The notes under the pieces are model-generated. The model searched no databases, was not told where the DNA came from, and saw only the letters and a program-made list of their open reading frames with translations. The translations under genes and the position numbers were made by a program. From the NCBI RefSeq assembly GCF_014699005.1, contig NZ_JACWZY010000043.1:1-47185 (forward strand): a stretch of 47,185 nucleotides of DNA. The letters run 5' to 3'. Below are positions 15,758-26,100 of the stretch, in pieces; position 1 is the stretch's first letter; each line of letters opens with the position of its first letter. This DNA is from Spirosoma profusum (lineage in GTDB: Bacteria > Bacteroidota > Bacteroidia > Cytophagales > Spirosomataceae).

Positions 15758-16846
15758 ATGAAAAAATTCGCCTTCCTCGTACACCTTCGTTCCAGCTACC
15801 GTAAAGATATGAAACACCTGGCGGCTCCGCTGGGTTGGATTCCCGACTCGTTTTACCGGTTTGCTCTCCGTAATCGTCCCCTGGCCCCGTTTATCTGGAG
15901 TGATGTTAAATTGACGCCAGAGGCTACTGAGGCTCAGGGCCATATCATTATGCTACCCTATTCTGGCCAGCAGTTGCTGGAGCAGCAGAAGGCAATGATG
16001 CCTCGCGTTCAGGAGGCAATTCAGCTAGCCTCCTCGACCGGAGCCGAAATTGTTGGCTTAGGAGCCCTTACGTCCCCTATTACGCTGGGTGGCAAATTAT
16101 TGACTACGAATGCGCCGGTTTCCATAACCAATGGAAATGCATTTACGGCTTTTATAACCTGGAAAAAAGTAGCCCAACTAATCCGCACCTGTCCAAACCG
16201 GTATCCAACGGTGGCGCTGGTGGGTGCTACAGGTAGTGTGGGTAGCCTGGTTGCTCAGCTCCTGGCTACGTATCAACCCGAAGCTGATTACATATTGGTC
16301 GCCCGCAACGAACGTAAACTGAACAACCTGGCTATCGATATGCATGCACTCAATACGCGCGTTAAACCATATGTCTCGCAGGATATGGACGATGTCAGTC
16401 AAGCTGATATTGTTGTTTTGCTGACTAGTGCTTCTGATACGCTTTTACACGGTCAGCACTTGAAAAACGGCGCCATTGTTTTAGATGATACGCAGCCTAG
16501 AAATACCAACCCGAGCTTACTTAAACAGCGGCCCGATGTTACGATTATTGATGGCGGATTAGTTTCCATGAATCACTTACAACTTACACGAACCGTTGGA
16601 CTACCCCAGGGCCTATCTTATGCCTGTCTGGCCGAAACCATGCTATTGGCTCAGGCCGGATACGAGGGTCACTTCAGCATTGGCAATCCAACTTTAGCGC
16701 AGGCCGAATACATCAGTACCCTGGCCAATCGGTTTTCGCATTTAGGTTTCGATCTGTCTACCGATTACAGTTTTGGCAAACCACTTTCTGGGCCAATCCC
16801 AGACTCCATTGTCGAATCATCTTTCTCATTAACTCCCGCTCTTTAA
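15758..16846 (+). CDS. Acyl-ACP-reductase-like (AAR) aldehyde-forming oxidoreductase
   Basis: 362 residues resembling the cyanobacterial long-chain acyl-ACP reductase. The central Rossmann motif is VALVGATGSVGS (G157, G160, G163) followed by LVARNERKLNNL, as in AAR. The upstream signature GLGALTSP...TNGNAFTAF (99-131) matches the AAR GLGGFTS/TGNTHTAY region. Near the C-terminus ACLAETMLL...GYEGHFSIG contains Cys290, aligned to the catalytic Cys of cyanobacterial AAR (ACFAEAMLL). AAR uses NADPH to reduce a fatty acyl thioester to an aldehyde. No aldehyde-deformylating oxygenase is present in the window. The gene starts a two-gene plus-strand unit and converges on the Pfa operon, so a polyenoyl-ACP substrate is a reasonable inference. 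It could instead be a shikimate-dehydrogenase-like enzyme, but the Cys motif argues against that. Confidence 0.7.
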   Translation: MKKFAFLVHLRSSYRKDMKHLAAPLGWIPDSFYRFALRNRPLAPFIWSDVKLTPEATEAQGHIIMLPYSGQQLLEQQKAMMPRVQEAIQLASSTGAEIVGLGALTSPITLGGKLLTTNAPVSITNGNAFTAFITWKKVAQLIRTCPNRYPTVALVGATGSVGSLVAQLLATYQPEADYILVARNERKLNNLAIDMHALNTRVKPYVSQDMDDVSQADIVVLLTSASDTLLHGQHLKNGAIVLDDTQPRNTNPSLLKQRPDVTIIDGGLVSMNHLQLTRTVGLPQGLSYACLAETMLLAQAGYEGHFSIGNPTLAQAEYISTLANRFSHLGFDLSTDYSFGKPLSGPIPDSIVESSFSLTPAL

Positions 16847-16858
16847 CTCGTCTCAACT

Positions 16859-18190
16859 ATGCAATCAACGGCTACCAAAATCATTTTGCTTGGCGGAGGC
16901 TACGTATCCGTCTGGGCGTACCGATCATTGGCCAAACAGCTTCGGACTCAACTAAGAAATGGGCAAGTTGAAATTACGGTAATATGCCCCAACACGCACC
17001 ACGCTTTTCATGGATGGACCGCCGAAACATTAACGGGTATTCTTCAGGAACAGAATCAAGTGAGTCCGTTAGCTGATATTATGCCGTATGCACAGCACAT
17101 TCAGGGGCAGGCCATTGCCGTTGATTTGAAGACGAAAACCGTTAAGGTGAAAATGACGGCTGGTTTAGTCGAAAAACAGCTACCCTACGACCATTTGCTG
17201 CTAGGCATCGGTTCATTTGATAGTGAGAACATCGATGGTATTTCTCAATACGGGTATCAGATAAAAGCACACCAGGCATTCCAGCGCACGAAGGAAGCTA
17301 TTCCTGCCCTTGTCTGGCAAGCTGCTCAAGCAGCCTCAGAAGCACAGGAACTTCTAACCTTTACGGTAGCGGGTGGTGGATTTACGGGCGTAGAAATAGC
17401 CTGTAACCTGGTTGAATACGTGACTATATTAAAGAACATGTATCCTTCGCTTCATCAAATTCAGCCCCGCGTCAGGCTAGTTCATCGTGGCGAGCGTGTT
17501 TTGCCCGTTTTACAGGCTGATTACAACTACCTGGTAAAGTATGCCGAAAAAATAATGTCTCAGTATGGCATTGACGTCATCAATAATACAGGTCTAACTC
17601 GATTGACTTCCGAGGGTGCCTTTCTGAGTAATGGCTCATTCTTGCCTAGTAGCATGGTTATTTCCACAGTAGGACAATCGCGATTTCAATTACCAGGTAC
17701 CGAACGTATGACTAGAGACAGTGTGGAGCGAATCTATACAAACCGGTATCAGCAGATTCCAGGTTATACAGATGTGTGGGGCGGAGGAGATGCCTGTAAC
17801 GTAACGCACCATCAAACCGGCGAAGCTTGTCCTGCCAATGCTTTGTGGGCCATTAAGCACGGCGAATACGTTGGCCGTAATATTGCGCGAGCTATTCAAG
17901 GGAAAGCCTTGAAACCTTTTACGTATAGAGGATTAGGACAATCAGCTAGTTTAGGAATGGGGAAAGGAATCACTGAATTATATGGTCTTCAATTTACGGG
18001 GGTGATTGCCTGGCTGATGCGCTGGTTTTTCTTTAACTATTTCATGCCGTCGCGCCGGGTAATGCTACGTGGCATTGGCGACTGGCTTTCTCTGACCTTC
18101 ACTCGTCGACGCAAAGGCTTGATTACTACGTCTGGCGAACAAGAATCAGCATCTAATTCGGTAAGCTACGTCATAGCTTCCTCTCGGTAA
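16859..18190 (+). CDS. NDH-2-like FAD/NAD(P) oxidoreductase
   Basis: 443 residues of the COG1252 (NADH dehydrogenase, FAD-containing) type. FAD-binding Rossmann: IILLGGGYVSVWAYRSL (residues 8-24). NAD(P)-binding Rossmann: FTVAGGGFTGVEIACNLVEY (about 169-188). The FAD-contacting segment is DVWGGGDACN near residue 305. The C-terminal part has a hydrophobic/amphipathic stretch (VIAWLMRWFFFNYFMPSRR) that may attach it to the membrane. It lies 12 bp after the reductase, so the two are an operon. True NDH-2 oxidises NADH and reduces quinone; here it might supply or drain electrons for lipid modification, or be a desaturase/saturase-like flavoprotein. The partner and substrate are inference. Confidence 0.75.
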   Translation: MQSTATKIILLGGGYVSVWAYRSLAKQLRTQLRNGQVEITVICPNTHHAFHGWTAETLTGILQEQNQVSPLADIMPYAQHIQGQAIAVDLKTKTVKVKMTAGLVEKQLPYDHLLLGIGSFDSENIDGISQYGYQIKAHQAFQRTKEAIPALVWQAAQAASEAQELLTFTVAGGGFTGVEIACNLVEYVTILKNMYPSLHQIQPRVRLVHRGERVLPVLQADYNYLVKYAEKIMSQYGIDVINNTGLTRLTSEGAFLSNGSFLPSSMVISTVGQSRFQLPGTERMTRDSVERIYTNRYQQIPGYTDVWGGGDACNVTHHQTGEACPANALWAIKHGEYVGRNIARAIQGKALKPFTYRGLGQSASLGMGKGITELYGLQFTGVIAWLMRWFFFNYFMPSRRVMLRGIGDWLSLTFTRRRKGLITTSGEQESASNSVSYVIASSR

Positions 18191-18221
18191 TTCGCAAAAG
18201 TGCTAAAACAGGCCTTAGTTT

Positions 18222-19922
18222 TTAACCGGCGTCTTCCCACACAATAGTTTCGGCACAATCATACCAGGAAGTCATAAATGGGTTAAACTGAGCCTCGATT
18301 TCGTTCCGCTTGATTTTTAGGGTAGGCGTTATCAGGTTATTTTCTACGGTCCAGGCTTTTTTTAGTATGACAATTTTCCTGATTCGCTCATACGGATGTA
18401 CACGATCATTTATAGCGTTTACTGTATCGATCAGCGATTTTTCAACTTCTTTTTGAGCCACTTTTGGGGTAGTTTCCGACAAGACAATCAACGCTATAGG
18501 CTGTGGTAGTTCGCGACCCGTAACGCAGATTTGTTCGATAAATGGATTATCACTAAACCCGGCTTCAAGCACAGCCGGAGCAATGAATTCACCCTTTGAA
18601 CTCTTGTACACATCTTTCAATCGGCCCGTAATCCGAAGATAACCTTCCGAATCCAGCTCACCAATGTCGCCTGTTCGCAGCCAGTTATCGGCGATTAAAG
18701 TTTCAGCAGTCAGATCTGGATTGCGGTAATAACCCCGCATAATCCAACCTGACTTCGTCAGGATTTCGCCAGTAATCGCATCAATCTTGACACTCATTCC
18801 CGGATTGATGCGTCCTACCGTACCGTCCTTTATCTGATCAGCAGGCATCATGCAAACGGACGCCAGATTTTCGGTCATCCCATAATTTTCCTGTATCCGA
18901 ATGCCTAACCGACGGAACCACCGAATTAACGAAATCGGAGTAGGTGCCGCCCCCGTCAGGATCAAAACGGCATCATTGAGACCCAAACTTTGTCGAATAC
19001 GGCGTTTGAGTAGACTGGAAACCACTGGAATGCGAAGCAGCAGATTCAATCTTTGTTCCGAAAGTTTGGCCAGCACGCCCTGCTGAAATTTCATCCAGAT
19101 ACGAGGAACGGCCAGAAAGTGGGTTGGTCGGGCTGCGGCCAGATTTTTGGCAAACGTTTCCAGTGATTCAGCAAAATAAACCGTGCCGCCGGTTATCATG
19201 CCCATCGCTTCCACAATCGTACGCTCGGCCACATGGCAAAGCGGCAGGTACGAAAAAAAACGGGCATTGGGTAATTCCTGAAATGTCATTGGCCGGACAT
19301 TGATAGCCAGTTGGGCAGCTGCCCGGTAGTCGATCATGACACCTTTGGGCATGCCGGTTGTGCCAGACGTATAAATAATCGTGAACAGCTCGTCAAGATC
19401 TGCTTTCGGGCTTTCGACTATTGGCGGAAAGTTTGCCATAATTTCATCCCATGAACGCAAGGTTGGATCGGTTTGATATCCAGGAAAATTTATTGATACT
19501 ACGTCATCGGGTACGCCAGCTTTCATCGTGCCCCAGTCATCGACCTTGCCAACGAATAAGACAGCACATTGACTGTGGCCCAGCAATGCGTTTAACTGAT
19601 CTGCCGTCAACGTTGGATAAAAAGGAACTGATACGTATCCACTCATCAGGATCGCAATATCAGCGATAATCCAGTGTGGACAGTTTTTCGAGATCAGACC
19701 AATATGACTACCGGTCGGCAAGCCAAGTGATTGCAGGTACGTAGCCATCCGGCGAGCCTGCTGCCCCACTCCGGCCCAGGTATAGTCGACATAGCTATCC
19801 CCTATTGGTTGCCGCAGATACACCTGATCTGCTTTTTCGCGCTCCCATTTATAGAAATAATCAATGAACGGCACTACGTCCGTTTGCGTCTGGGTATCCG
19901 TTTGCATAGGATTTATTGGCAA
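18222..19922 (-). CDS. Long-chain acyl-CoA synthetase (AMP-forming)
   Basis: 566 residues of the ANL superfamily, FAA1/FadD15 type (COG1022). Motifs: P-loop-like IIYTSGTTGMPKG (182-194); GAAPTP and IQENYGMTENLASV (A5); the hinge/A8 region WLRTGDIGELDSEGYLRITGR followed by KDVYKSSKGEFIAP; and a late LTPTLKIKR-like end (NLITPTLKIKRNEI) with the catalytic lysine. It activates a free fatty acid to acyl-AMP and then acyl-CoA. An alternative start at Met6 (19907) is possible. It is the last gene of the Pfa operon, 21 bp after the GNAT-like gene, and stops 31 bp from the convergent flavoprotein. It likely handles the synthase product; acyl-ACP rather than CoA as acceptor cannot be excluded. Confidence 0.85.
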   Translation of the reverse strand: MPINPMQTDTQTQTDVVPFIDYFYKWEREKADQVYLRQPIGDSYVDYTWAGVGQQARRMATYLQSLGLPTGSHIGLISKNCPHWIIADIAILMSGYVSVPFYPTLTADQLNALLGHSQCAVLFVGKVDDWGTMKAGVPDDVVSINFPGYQTDPTLRSWDEIMANFPPIVESPKADLDELFTIIYTSGTTGMPKGVMIDYRAAAQLAINVRPMTFQELPNARFFSYLPLCHVAERTIVEAMGMITGGTVYFAESLETFAKNLAAARPTHFLAVPRIWMKFQQGVLAKLSEQRLNLLLRIPVVSSLLKRRIRQSLGLNDAVLILTGAAPTPISLIRWFRRLGIRIQENYGMTENLASVCMMPADQIKDGTVGRINPGMSVKIDAITGEILTKSGWIMRGYYRNPDLTAETLIADNWLRTGDIGELDSEGYLRITGRLKDVYKSSKGEFIAPAVLEAGFSDNPFIEQICVTGRELPQPIALIVLSETTPKVAQKEVEKSLIDTVNAINDRVHPYERIRKIVILKKAWTVENNLITPTLKIKRNEIEAQFNPFMTSWYDCAETIVWEDAG

Positions 19923-19943
19923 GCGTTGATCTAGTTGACGGGC

Positions 19944-20756
19944 TTAAATGGGTTCGCTAAGCACTAGTTTGGGTTTACGAGCAGGCGAACCAAGCTGTTT
20001 TTTCACCCATCGGCGACCGAGTTTCCAGGCGGCTTTTAGCAACTGAATACGTGATGATTGACCCAGTACAAGCAAATAATTACCCATTAAATATCGGCGT
20101 CCATTGGCCTGACCGATCAGGTTCAGGTCAAAAGCCAGCTGATTATAGGACGTCTTCGAGGACCGATACAACAGAGGCCACTGCTCCGTAATATCCGTTT
20201 GAGTCCGTTCTTCATCGGGCGGCAGCACAACCAACCGATCATCAATAGGATATTGAATCGAACGTTCTTTTCGTACAAAATCCTGCGCAAACTGGACGAG
20301 CGGTTGCGTAAGCCGGTTATTGTTCGGTAAATAGAGTCGATGCTGCAGCCCCATTAGCTGTATTAATTTAGGATTGGGCGTGCGAAATAAAAAGACATAA
20401 GAACGAATCATCCAAAACGGACCGAGCGCGAATCGCATATACCGAGCCGACATGTGATGAGCAATGCCTTGTCCGGCAGCAGTCATATCCTGAAAGCCAA
20501 TTCCCCCGTATAAAAAAGGTATGTTCCGCCGTCGGAAAGGCGTTTTTATTTTATAGAGCGAATACGACTGTATGCCCACCAGGACACCATCCAGATGAGC
20601 CAGCACCATCGTTGGGTTGTGCACCAGATGCGCTGACTCCAGATAGCCAGGAGGAAACGGGAAACCCGTTCGGGCAATCAGCGCATAGCAATCGGCAATC
20701 TCAGTGGGACTCAGCTCAGCAGCCGGTTTGAATGAAATAATAATTGGTGATTTCAT
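19944..20756 (-). CDS. Unknown protein, GNAT-like acyltransferase fold suspected
   Basis: 270 residues not recognised from a named family. The N-terminal half (about 15-120) looks like a GNAT core: an alpha-1 helix (PTEIADCYALIARTG), a beta strand pair with MVLAHLDGVLVGIQSYSLYK, then a central strand IPFLYGGIGFQD followed by a QGIAHHMSARYMRFAL helix where GNATs bind the CoA pyrophosphate. The second half (PNPKLIQLMGL, later GQANGRRYLMGNYLLVLG) is of unknown fold. There are no TM helices and a basic C-terminus (KKQLGSPARKPK). It sits between the PPTase (26-bp gap) and the ligase (21-bp gap), inside the operon, so a role in transferring the acyl product to an amine or hydroxyl acceptor is plausible. 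The evidence for that is context only. Confidence 0.5.
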   Translation of the reverse strand: MKSPIIISFKPAAELSPTEIADCYALIARTGFPFPPGYLESAHLVHNPTMVLAHLDGVLVGIQSYSLYKIKTPFRRRNIPFLYGGIGFQDMTAAGQGIAHHMSARYMRFALGPFWMIRSYVFLFRTPNPKLIQLMGLQHRLYLPNNNRLTQPLVQFAQDFVRKERSIQYPIDDRLVVLPPDEERTQTDITEQWPLLYRSSKTSYNQLAFDLNLIGQANGRRYLMGNYLLVLGQSSRIQLLKAAWKLGRRWVKKQLGSPARKPKLVLSEPI

Positions 20757-20782
20757 AAAGCTATTGAGTTTAGGTATCGATT

Positions 20783-21460
20783 CTACATATTAGTGCAAAC
20801 TGTAATGCAACACCCTTCGTAGTTTGTCTGAGTGAACTGAAAGGAGCTTTCCGGACAGGTTAGTTGCCATTCCTGATTATTCAACTGAAACTGAATCGCA
20901 TCCAGTGGATATGCTTTATCGGTTGCTTTCAAAAAGGCTTCCTTGGCGGTAAACAGCTTGAAGAACATCTTAGATTGCTCGATTTCAGGCAATTCTGTAA
21001 GTTGCTGGTATTCCCCTTGACTTAGAAAATGCCGAAAACGCATTAGTTCAACCCACCTGTAAGGCTCAATATCAACGCCAATTGGATACCTGGAGAGCCC
21101 GATCAGGTAATGCCCGGCAGCGTGCGACAAATTGAAAAACGGTACGTTGATACCAGCACTCTTGGCTAAGTACGGTTTCCCATTAGCTGTTAGAGACAGA
21201 GAAATGGACTGGGGCAATACGTCTAGATATTTCGCTAGTACATTCTTGAGAAACGTCCGCCCAGTCAGAAATTCCAGCTGTTTCTGCGGATTCAGATATC
21301 GCTGATAACGAACTCGTTCTAGTGTATCAAGTACCTTAAAATCGGGCGTGATTTCATGCTGCTCTTTCTCGATCAACGTAAAGCCAAGGGCGGACGTAGC
21401 GGTCGAAAAAAGTGGATTCGGGAGAGACTCTCTCAAGCCTGTTATGTCTAAAAAGCTCAT
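20783..21460 (-). CDS. Sfp-type phosphopantetheinyl transferase (PfaE-like)
   Basis: 225 residues. The ATG at 21460 overlaps the TGA of the preceding pfaD gene in an ATGA overlap (21457-21460). A longer upstream reading is only the other frame of pfaD. Motifs: NGKPYL (93-98), FFNLSHAAGH (108-117), GVDIE (128-132) with the Mg-binding Asp and Glu, and FKLFTAKEAFLKA (167-179). Sfp/EntD-type enzymes move 4'-phosphopantetheine from CoA to the ACP serine. Its coupling to pfaD marks it as the activator of the two ACPs in the first synthase subunit, equivalent to PfaE. Confidence 0.9.
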   Translation of the reverse strand: MSFLDITGLRESLPNPLFSTATSALGFTLIEKEQHEITPDFKVLDTLERVRYQRYLNPQKQLEFLTGRTFLKNVLAKYLDVLPQSISLSLTANGKPYLAKSAGINVPFFNLSHAAGHYLIGLSRYPIGVDIEPYRWVELMRFRHFLSQGEYQQLTELPEIEQSKMFFKLFTAKEAFLKATDKAYPLDAIQFQLNNQEWQLTCPESSFQFTQTNYEGCCITVCTNM

Positions 21461-23103
21461 GCCGTAACGGACACTTTTCGGTAGCTCGAATCGAGATGTA
21501 TGCCCATCATAGCCAAATACTGCACCCGATTTAGGTAAGCTGCCCCATTCAGTAGCTGATACGCTACGTCGGCTACCCGCCGATTTTGCCAGGATTCCAG
21601 TCGAGTACCTTTCACCCATTGGTTGAACGAACCCATAGCTGGACCGCACCATATCTGATAGTCCAGTTCGCGACCAGCTACGCCCCGGTTTGCCCAAACC
21701 GACGATAGGCCCAGATACCAGCGAAAGACCAGTGCCATTTTACGTTTGGGATTAGCGGTTGCCAGCGTAATTTGCTCGGGGTCGCGCTCAGCGAAAAACG
21801 TTAGACATTGCGACCAGATCGCATCGAACGATTCACCCAAGAGCGTTTTCTCCAGGTTCATCCGTTCCTGTTCAGGAATGGCTTCCCAGCTCGGATGCGC
21901 GTTATACAGGTCGTATAATTTCTGGGCACGAAGCCCAAAGAGCGTTCCTTTTTTGGCGACCTGAAGTTTTACGCCCATTTCAAACATATCAGCTGCCGGA
22001 GCCATCATTACGTCGGTCATATTCACCTGTGCCAACACAGCCCGCACATGATCGGACGTACCAGCTTCGCGGCAACCCTGATTGATAGAACCGGTCACGA
22101 CGTAGGCGGCTCCCATTGCAAAAGCGCCCGCTACGGCTTCCGGCGTACTGATTCCTCCAGCGGCTCCAATCCGCACAGGATGGGTGTACGGCGTTTCATC
22201 CTGTAGTTGATCCCGTAACGACAGGATGGCTGGCAATAAACAAACCAGCGACCGTTTATCGGTATGACCGCCTGAATCGGCTTCTACCGTAATGTCATCG
22301 GCCATCGGTACGTCGGCTGCCATTGAAGCCTGCTCAGAAGTTATAGCACCGGTTTCAACCAGCTTTTGCAGTATGGTATCAGGCGCGGGTTTCAGAAAAA
22401 CTGTAGCTACTTCAAGTCGCGAGACTTTGGCAATAATTCGATTGATTACCTGAATGGATCCGTCCGGACGACGGTGGAGTCCGGCTGCGCGGTAACGCAC
22501 GACGTGTTCGGTCAGGCTTAAAAAAGCGGAGGCTTCAATGATCGTTACGCCCTTTTTCAGGTAGAGGTTTACCGCTTCCCGTTCTAGCGCTTCCTCAGCA
22601 GGACTGTGAATGAGGTTAAAGGCATAGGGGCCATTGGGCAGCGCCTGCTGAATGGTATCTATAGCCCGTTCAATCCGCGATGGCACTAACCCACCCGCGC
22701 CAAACGAAGCCAGTAAGCCCGCTTTTCCTAGCGCAATGACCAGCTCTTCAGACGCAATCCCGTTCGCCATAGCCCCCGCCATGTAGTTATACCGGGTGCC
22801 ATAGACTTTTCGGAAGGACGGATCACCAAATTGCTCGGCCTGAAAAGGGGGCTGTGTTGCCAGCAGTTCCATCGAACAAAGTTGAGATAGGTCGCTCGTG
22901 CCAAAACTGGTTGTGATACCAATTCGCCCTTGTGCATCGCGTACCCAGAAGCACGGTTCCTGTGCGCTTTCGAGCAACTGACGGATTCCTGACTCATCGA
23001 ACGTAACGGTCTGGCGGCTTCCAAACCATTTCGCCATAGGCCGGTCCAGTTGGTAACTGATTCCGTTTCTTGAGGCAGACTCGATAGGTAAACTGGCAAT
23101 CAT
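21457..23103 (-). CDS. pfaD: PfaD-type enoyl reductase (FMN) of PUFA synthase
   Basis: 548 residues with the PfaD/FabK-like TIM barrel. Typical segments are YNYMAGAMANGIASEELV, LASFGAGGLVPSRIE, YAFNLIHSP, the ADSGGHTDKR flavin-phosphate region (near 277), and RIGAAGGISTPEAVAGAFAMGAAYVVTGS (about 318-346). The C-terminal third carries the PfaD-specific tail (LYDLYNAHPSWEAIPE; YQIWCGPAMGSFNQWVKGT). In Pfa systems it is the trans-acting reductase that saturates selected double bonds during chain growth, so it helps set the final unsaturation pattern. It starts 36 bp after the large KS-CLF-AT-DH-DH gene and is translationally coupled to the PPTase. Confidence 0.93.
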   Translation of the reverse strand: MIASLPIESASRNGISYQLDRPMAKWFGSRQTVTFDESGIRQLLESAQEPCFWVRDAQGRIGITTSFGTSDLSQLCSMELLATQPPFQAEQFGDPSFRKVYGTRYNYMAGAMANGIASEELVIALGKAGLLASFGAGGLVPSRIERAIDTIQQALPNGPYAFNLIHSPAEEALEREAVNLYLKKGVTIIEASAFLSLTEHVVRYRAAGLHRRPDGSIQVINRIIAKVSRLEVATVFLKPAPDTILQKLVETGAITSEQASMAADVPMADDITVEADSGGHTDKRSLVCLLPAILSLRDQLQDETPYTHPVRIGAAGGISTPEAVAGAFAMGAAYVVTGSINQGCREAGTSDHVRAVLAQVNMTDVMMAPAADMFEMGVKLQVAKKGTLFGLRAQKLYDLYNAHPSWEAIPEQERMNLEKTLLGESFDAIWSQCLTFFAERDPEQITLATANPKRKMALVFRWYLGLSSVWANRGVAGRELDYQIWCGPAMGSFNQWVKGTRLESWQNRRVADVAYQLLNGAAYLNRVQYLAMMGIHLDSSYRKVSVTA

Positions 23104-23139
23104 GAGCGTGTAAGGTTTTTGACTGAGAAAGTTGTGCTG

Positions 23140-26100
23140 TTATCCTATGCGTATGCTTAAATCCGTTACCGTATAAATTCGCAGAGCCCCTTTCCAGAGG
23201 CTGGCGTCGGCCGTTAGCGTCACCGACGAATCGGTTCGATCAATTGTTTTGATATGAAGCTCCAGGCTTATTTCGGGATCGGTCGCTAAAATCTGACCAC
23301 GGTATTTCCAGACCGTTTTATGCGGAGCTGCCTGCTGGAACGTAACGTTTGACAAACCATCAGCTAAGCCCTGTTGCAGCGCAAAAAGCTGCATAGCCTG
23401 TACCATTGCTTCGACACCCAGCGAACCGGGCATGACGGGGTCCTGATAAAAATGACAAGTAAAAAACCAGTTCGATGTATCAATGGCTTTCCGGGCGAAT
23501 ACGTAGCCATTTCCAAACTTGCCACCCTCTTTTACTAGAAGCGCCGTATCGAGCAAATTGAGTTGATCACCTGCTAAATGAAGTTGGGGAGAAGCTGGAT
23601 TAACGGACTGAAACAACTTCATCCGACCAAAAAGGGAATCCAGTTTCACGGTTAAGCTCTTAAGTTGGTCGGCGGGCTGGGTGACGTACCAGGGTGCTAC
23701 GTGGGTACCCTGATCGAGGCCAACCTGATTGGCAAGATCATCCTTGGTGAAAAAACCGAACGACGCGTTGCCCTGATAAAAGGCCGTCCCATCAACGGAC
23801 AACGCAAAACTATACCGCTGTAAAACCGTACCATTCAGGGCAGTATGGCTTTGTAAGCAAACCTGATTCGTGATCGTTTTGCCGCGCAGGTCGACCGAAC
23901 GTAGTAAATCACCATCACCGTCGAGGTTTCGGAAAAACAGATCTTTCTCCGGGAAAAGCAGCGTAGAACCGAGGTAAGACCCTAGAAACCCGCAAGGCTG
24001 CAAGGCAATTTCCATCAAAATCGAATAAGGCATGACAGGTGCCGCGTTCTGCTGATAATACCAGGCATCGGCAGGCACGTCATATTCGCTGATCATCACG
24101 GGTTTGTTGTTGAAAACGTACCGCTGGCCCGTTGTCGATAGTACTCTTGAAATTAATTGTAGGTCTGTATTAGGCTGCCGCGAAAGTGCCCGGCCTTCAA
24201 ATACGGTATAATCTTCTCCGAAGCATTTATAAACTGGCCCAAGCGCAAACTGGGTCAGGTGATACTCATTGAACAACACCGGTTTGTCAACAGGTCTGAC
24301 GAAAACTTCCTTCTGCTGATTCAGAGCGTTTTTTAGATAGGAAGGCTGATCTTTTTCCTGAAGGCGCAGGCCCAGATTTTCAAAGAAGACCGCAATTTGT
24401 CCTTCGTAGAGAATGGTTAAATCGGCGATGACGTACGGTTCCGGCACCAGACCAATTTCCCGGACATCGAGCTGGTAAATGAGCTTTCCAACCCGGGCCG
24501 GCACTTCTTTCCGGCAACGAACTTTCTGGGGTTTACCGAGTACGGGTTGAAAACGGGCATCTTTCGTGAGACGTTGCATACCCAGCAACAGCATGTAAAA
24601 GCGCAGCAGTTGACTCCCTCCTTCGGCTTGTAGCGAACCCGCCAGCACTTCATCGTCGCGGAAATGGCAGGGGAAATACCAATCGTCGGGATGTAAATCT
24701 TTCTCCGCTTCAATAAAACCCAGTCCACAGCTACCACCCTGTTGATCAACATGGGTGATCCGGTCCAGCATCAGAATTTCTTTGGGCGGAAGTCGCAGGG
24801 ATGGATTACGGCCGTTGGAGAAATAGGCTTTGCCAAAACAACTGACCAGATCCCCTCGTATCAACGCCATCATCTCTTCAGCCGAGAAAGCCGTTTTAGC
24901 GCATTCCAGTAAAGGCGTAAAGAATTGACGGGGACGCGTCTCGCGTTGACGGCGTTCCTGTGGAGTAAAGACTACGCCCTGCCCCAGTGCCAGTTCGGCA
25001 TCACTAAAAAAACCGGCACAACCGCCATCCATTTTCAATACCAGTCGATCTTCAACGTAGCATCGGTAGCTAAAAAAGAACAGCAGGTTCTGCTCATTCC
25101 GGACAAAGCGATCGATGGAAATGTCGTAACGTAGCGTCTGCCCTTCAAACGGCAGATCGTCGGTGAAGGTCAGTGTGCAGTCCAGCAAGCGGTATACGTA
25201 CTGACCTTTGTTTTGGAAATCAATCCCTAAATAACTGATTAGCAATAAATCACATTGACCAGACTCAACCGCTACAGCACCGGGTATCTGCCCATCGGTG
25301 GTAAACACTGACCCGTAGGGAATATCGTACTCAGTTGTAATGCGGGATGGCTTGTAGTCATGGACAGTCGCGTCTAATTTAGTCACTCGGCTCACTAGCA
25401 AATAGGGAGGCATCGGCAACATGACCCGGCGAGGATAGGTATCGATGATGGCGTAGTCTTCGCCAAATACGTCCTGAATCTTACCCGAAGCAAACATTAG
25501 GAGATCGGCCTCATCCCAGATAATCGTCTTGTTGAGCAATCGATTTGAGTCTGAATAATCCTGCATCGACAGCCCATTTTCAGCTAGTTGAAGAGTTGGA
25601 CTGTCAAGCGTTTCAAATGCAACTTCAGGCTGTTCGATGGCGAAAGAGGAGACTTGCATACTGGTTAGCTGAGGGATTCTTGGAAACGTAATGGTTGGTG
25701 TTTCGGCCAGAATTGATTGACTTCGGCCGCTTTTTTGGGAGAAATGACGTCGATTTTCGTCGGTTAATACGAGCGATTCGAAACGCGGTCCGCCCGTTTT
25801 TAATCGTTTGATTAGCGTTTTTCGGGGTACCTGCTCGGTTGATTGATGCGTATAAAAAGGAGCCAGATTAACCGAAACACCATGCGCCACTAATTTGGCA
25901 ACAAAACCAGTCAGATTGTGCAGCACACTCGCGCCCTTACGGTCCATTGGCAAAACGGCGTGATCTTTTTCACGTAGTACCTCCGAAATCCAGCGGGAAC
26001 ACGTAGCATTGACACCCACTTCGATAAATAGTTTGTGGTTATTGTCCGACAGTTTCCGGACAATGCGAGGCCAATCGACCGGACGGCAACATACCTCCAT

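Noticed and set aside
18205..18222. Possible terminator between the convergent flavoprotein and ligase genes
   Set aside because: Only a 5-bp AAAAC/GTTTT stem with an 8-nt loop; too weak to call.
21461..21697. N-terminal 79-residue extension of the PPTase
   Set aside because: It lies entirely inside pfaD in another frame, and the ATGA overlap start at 21460 fits the family length.
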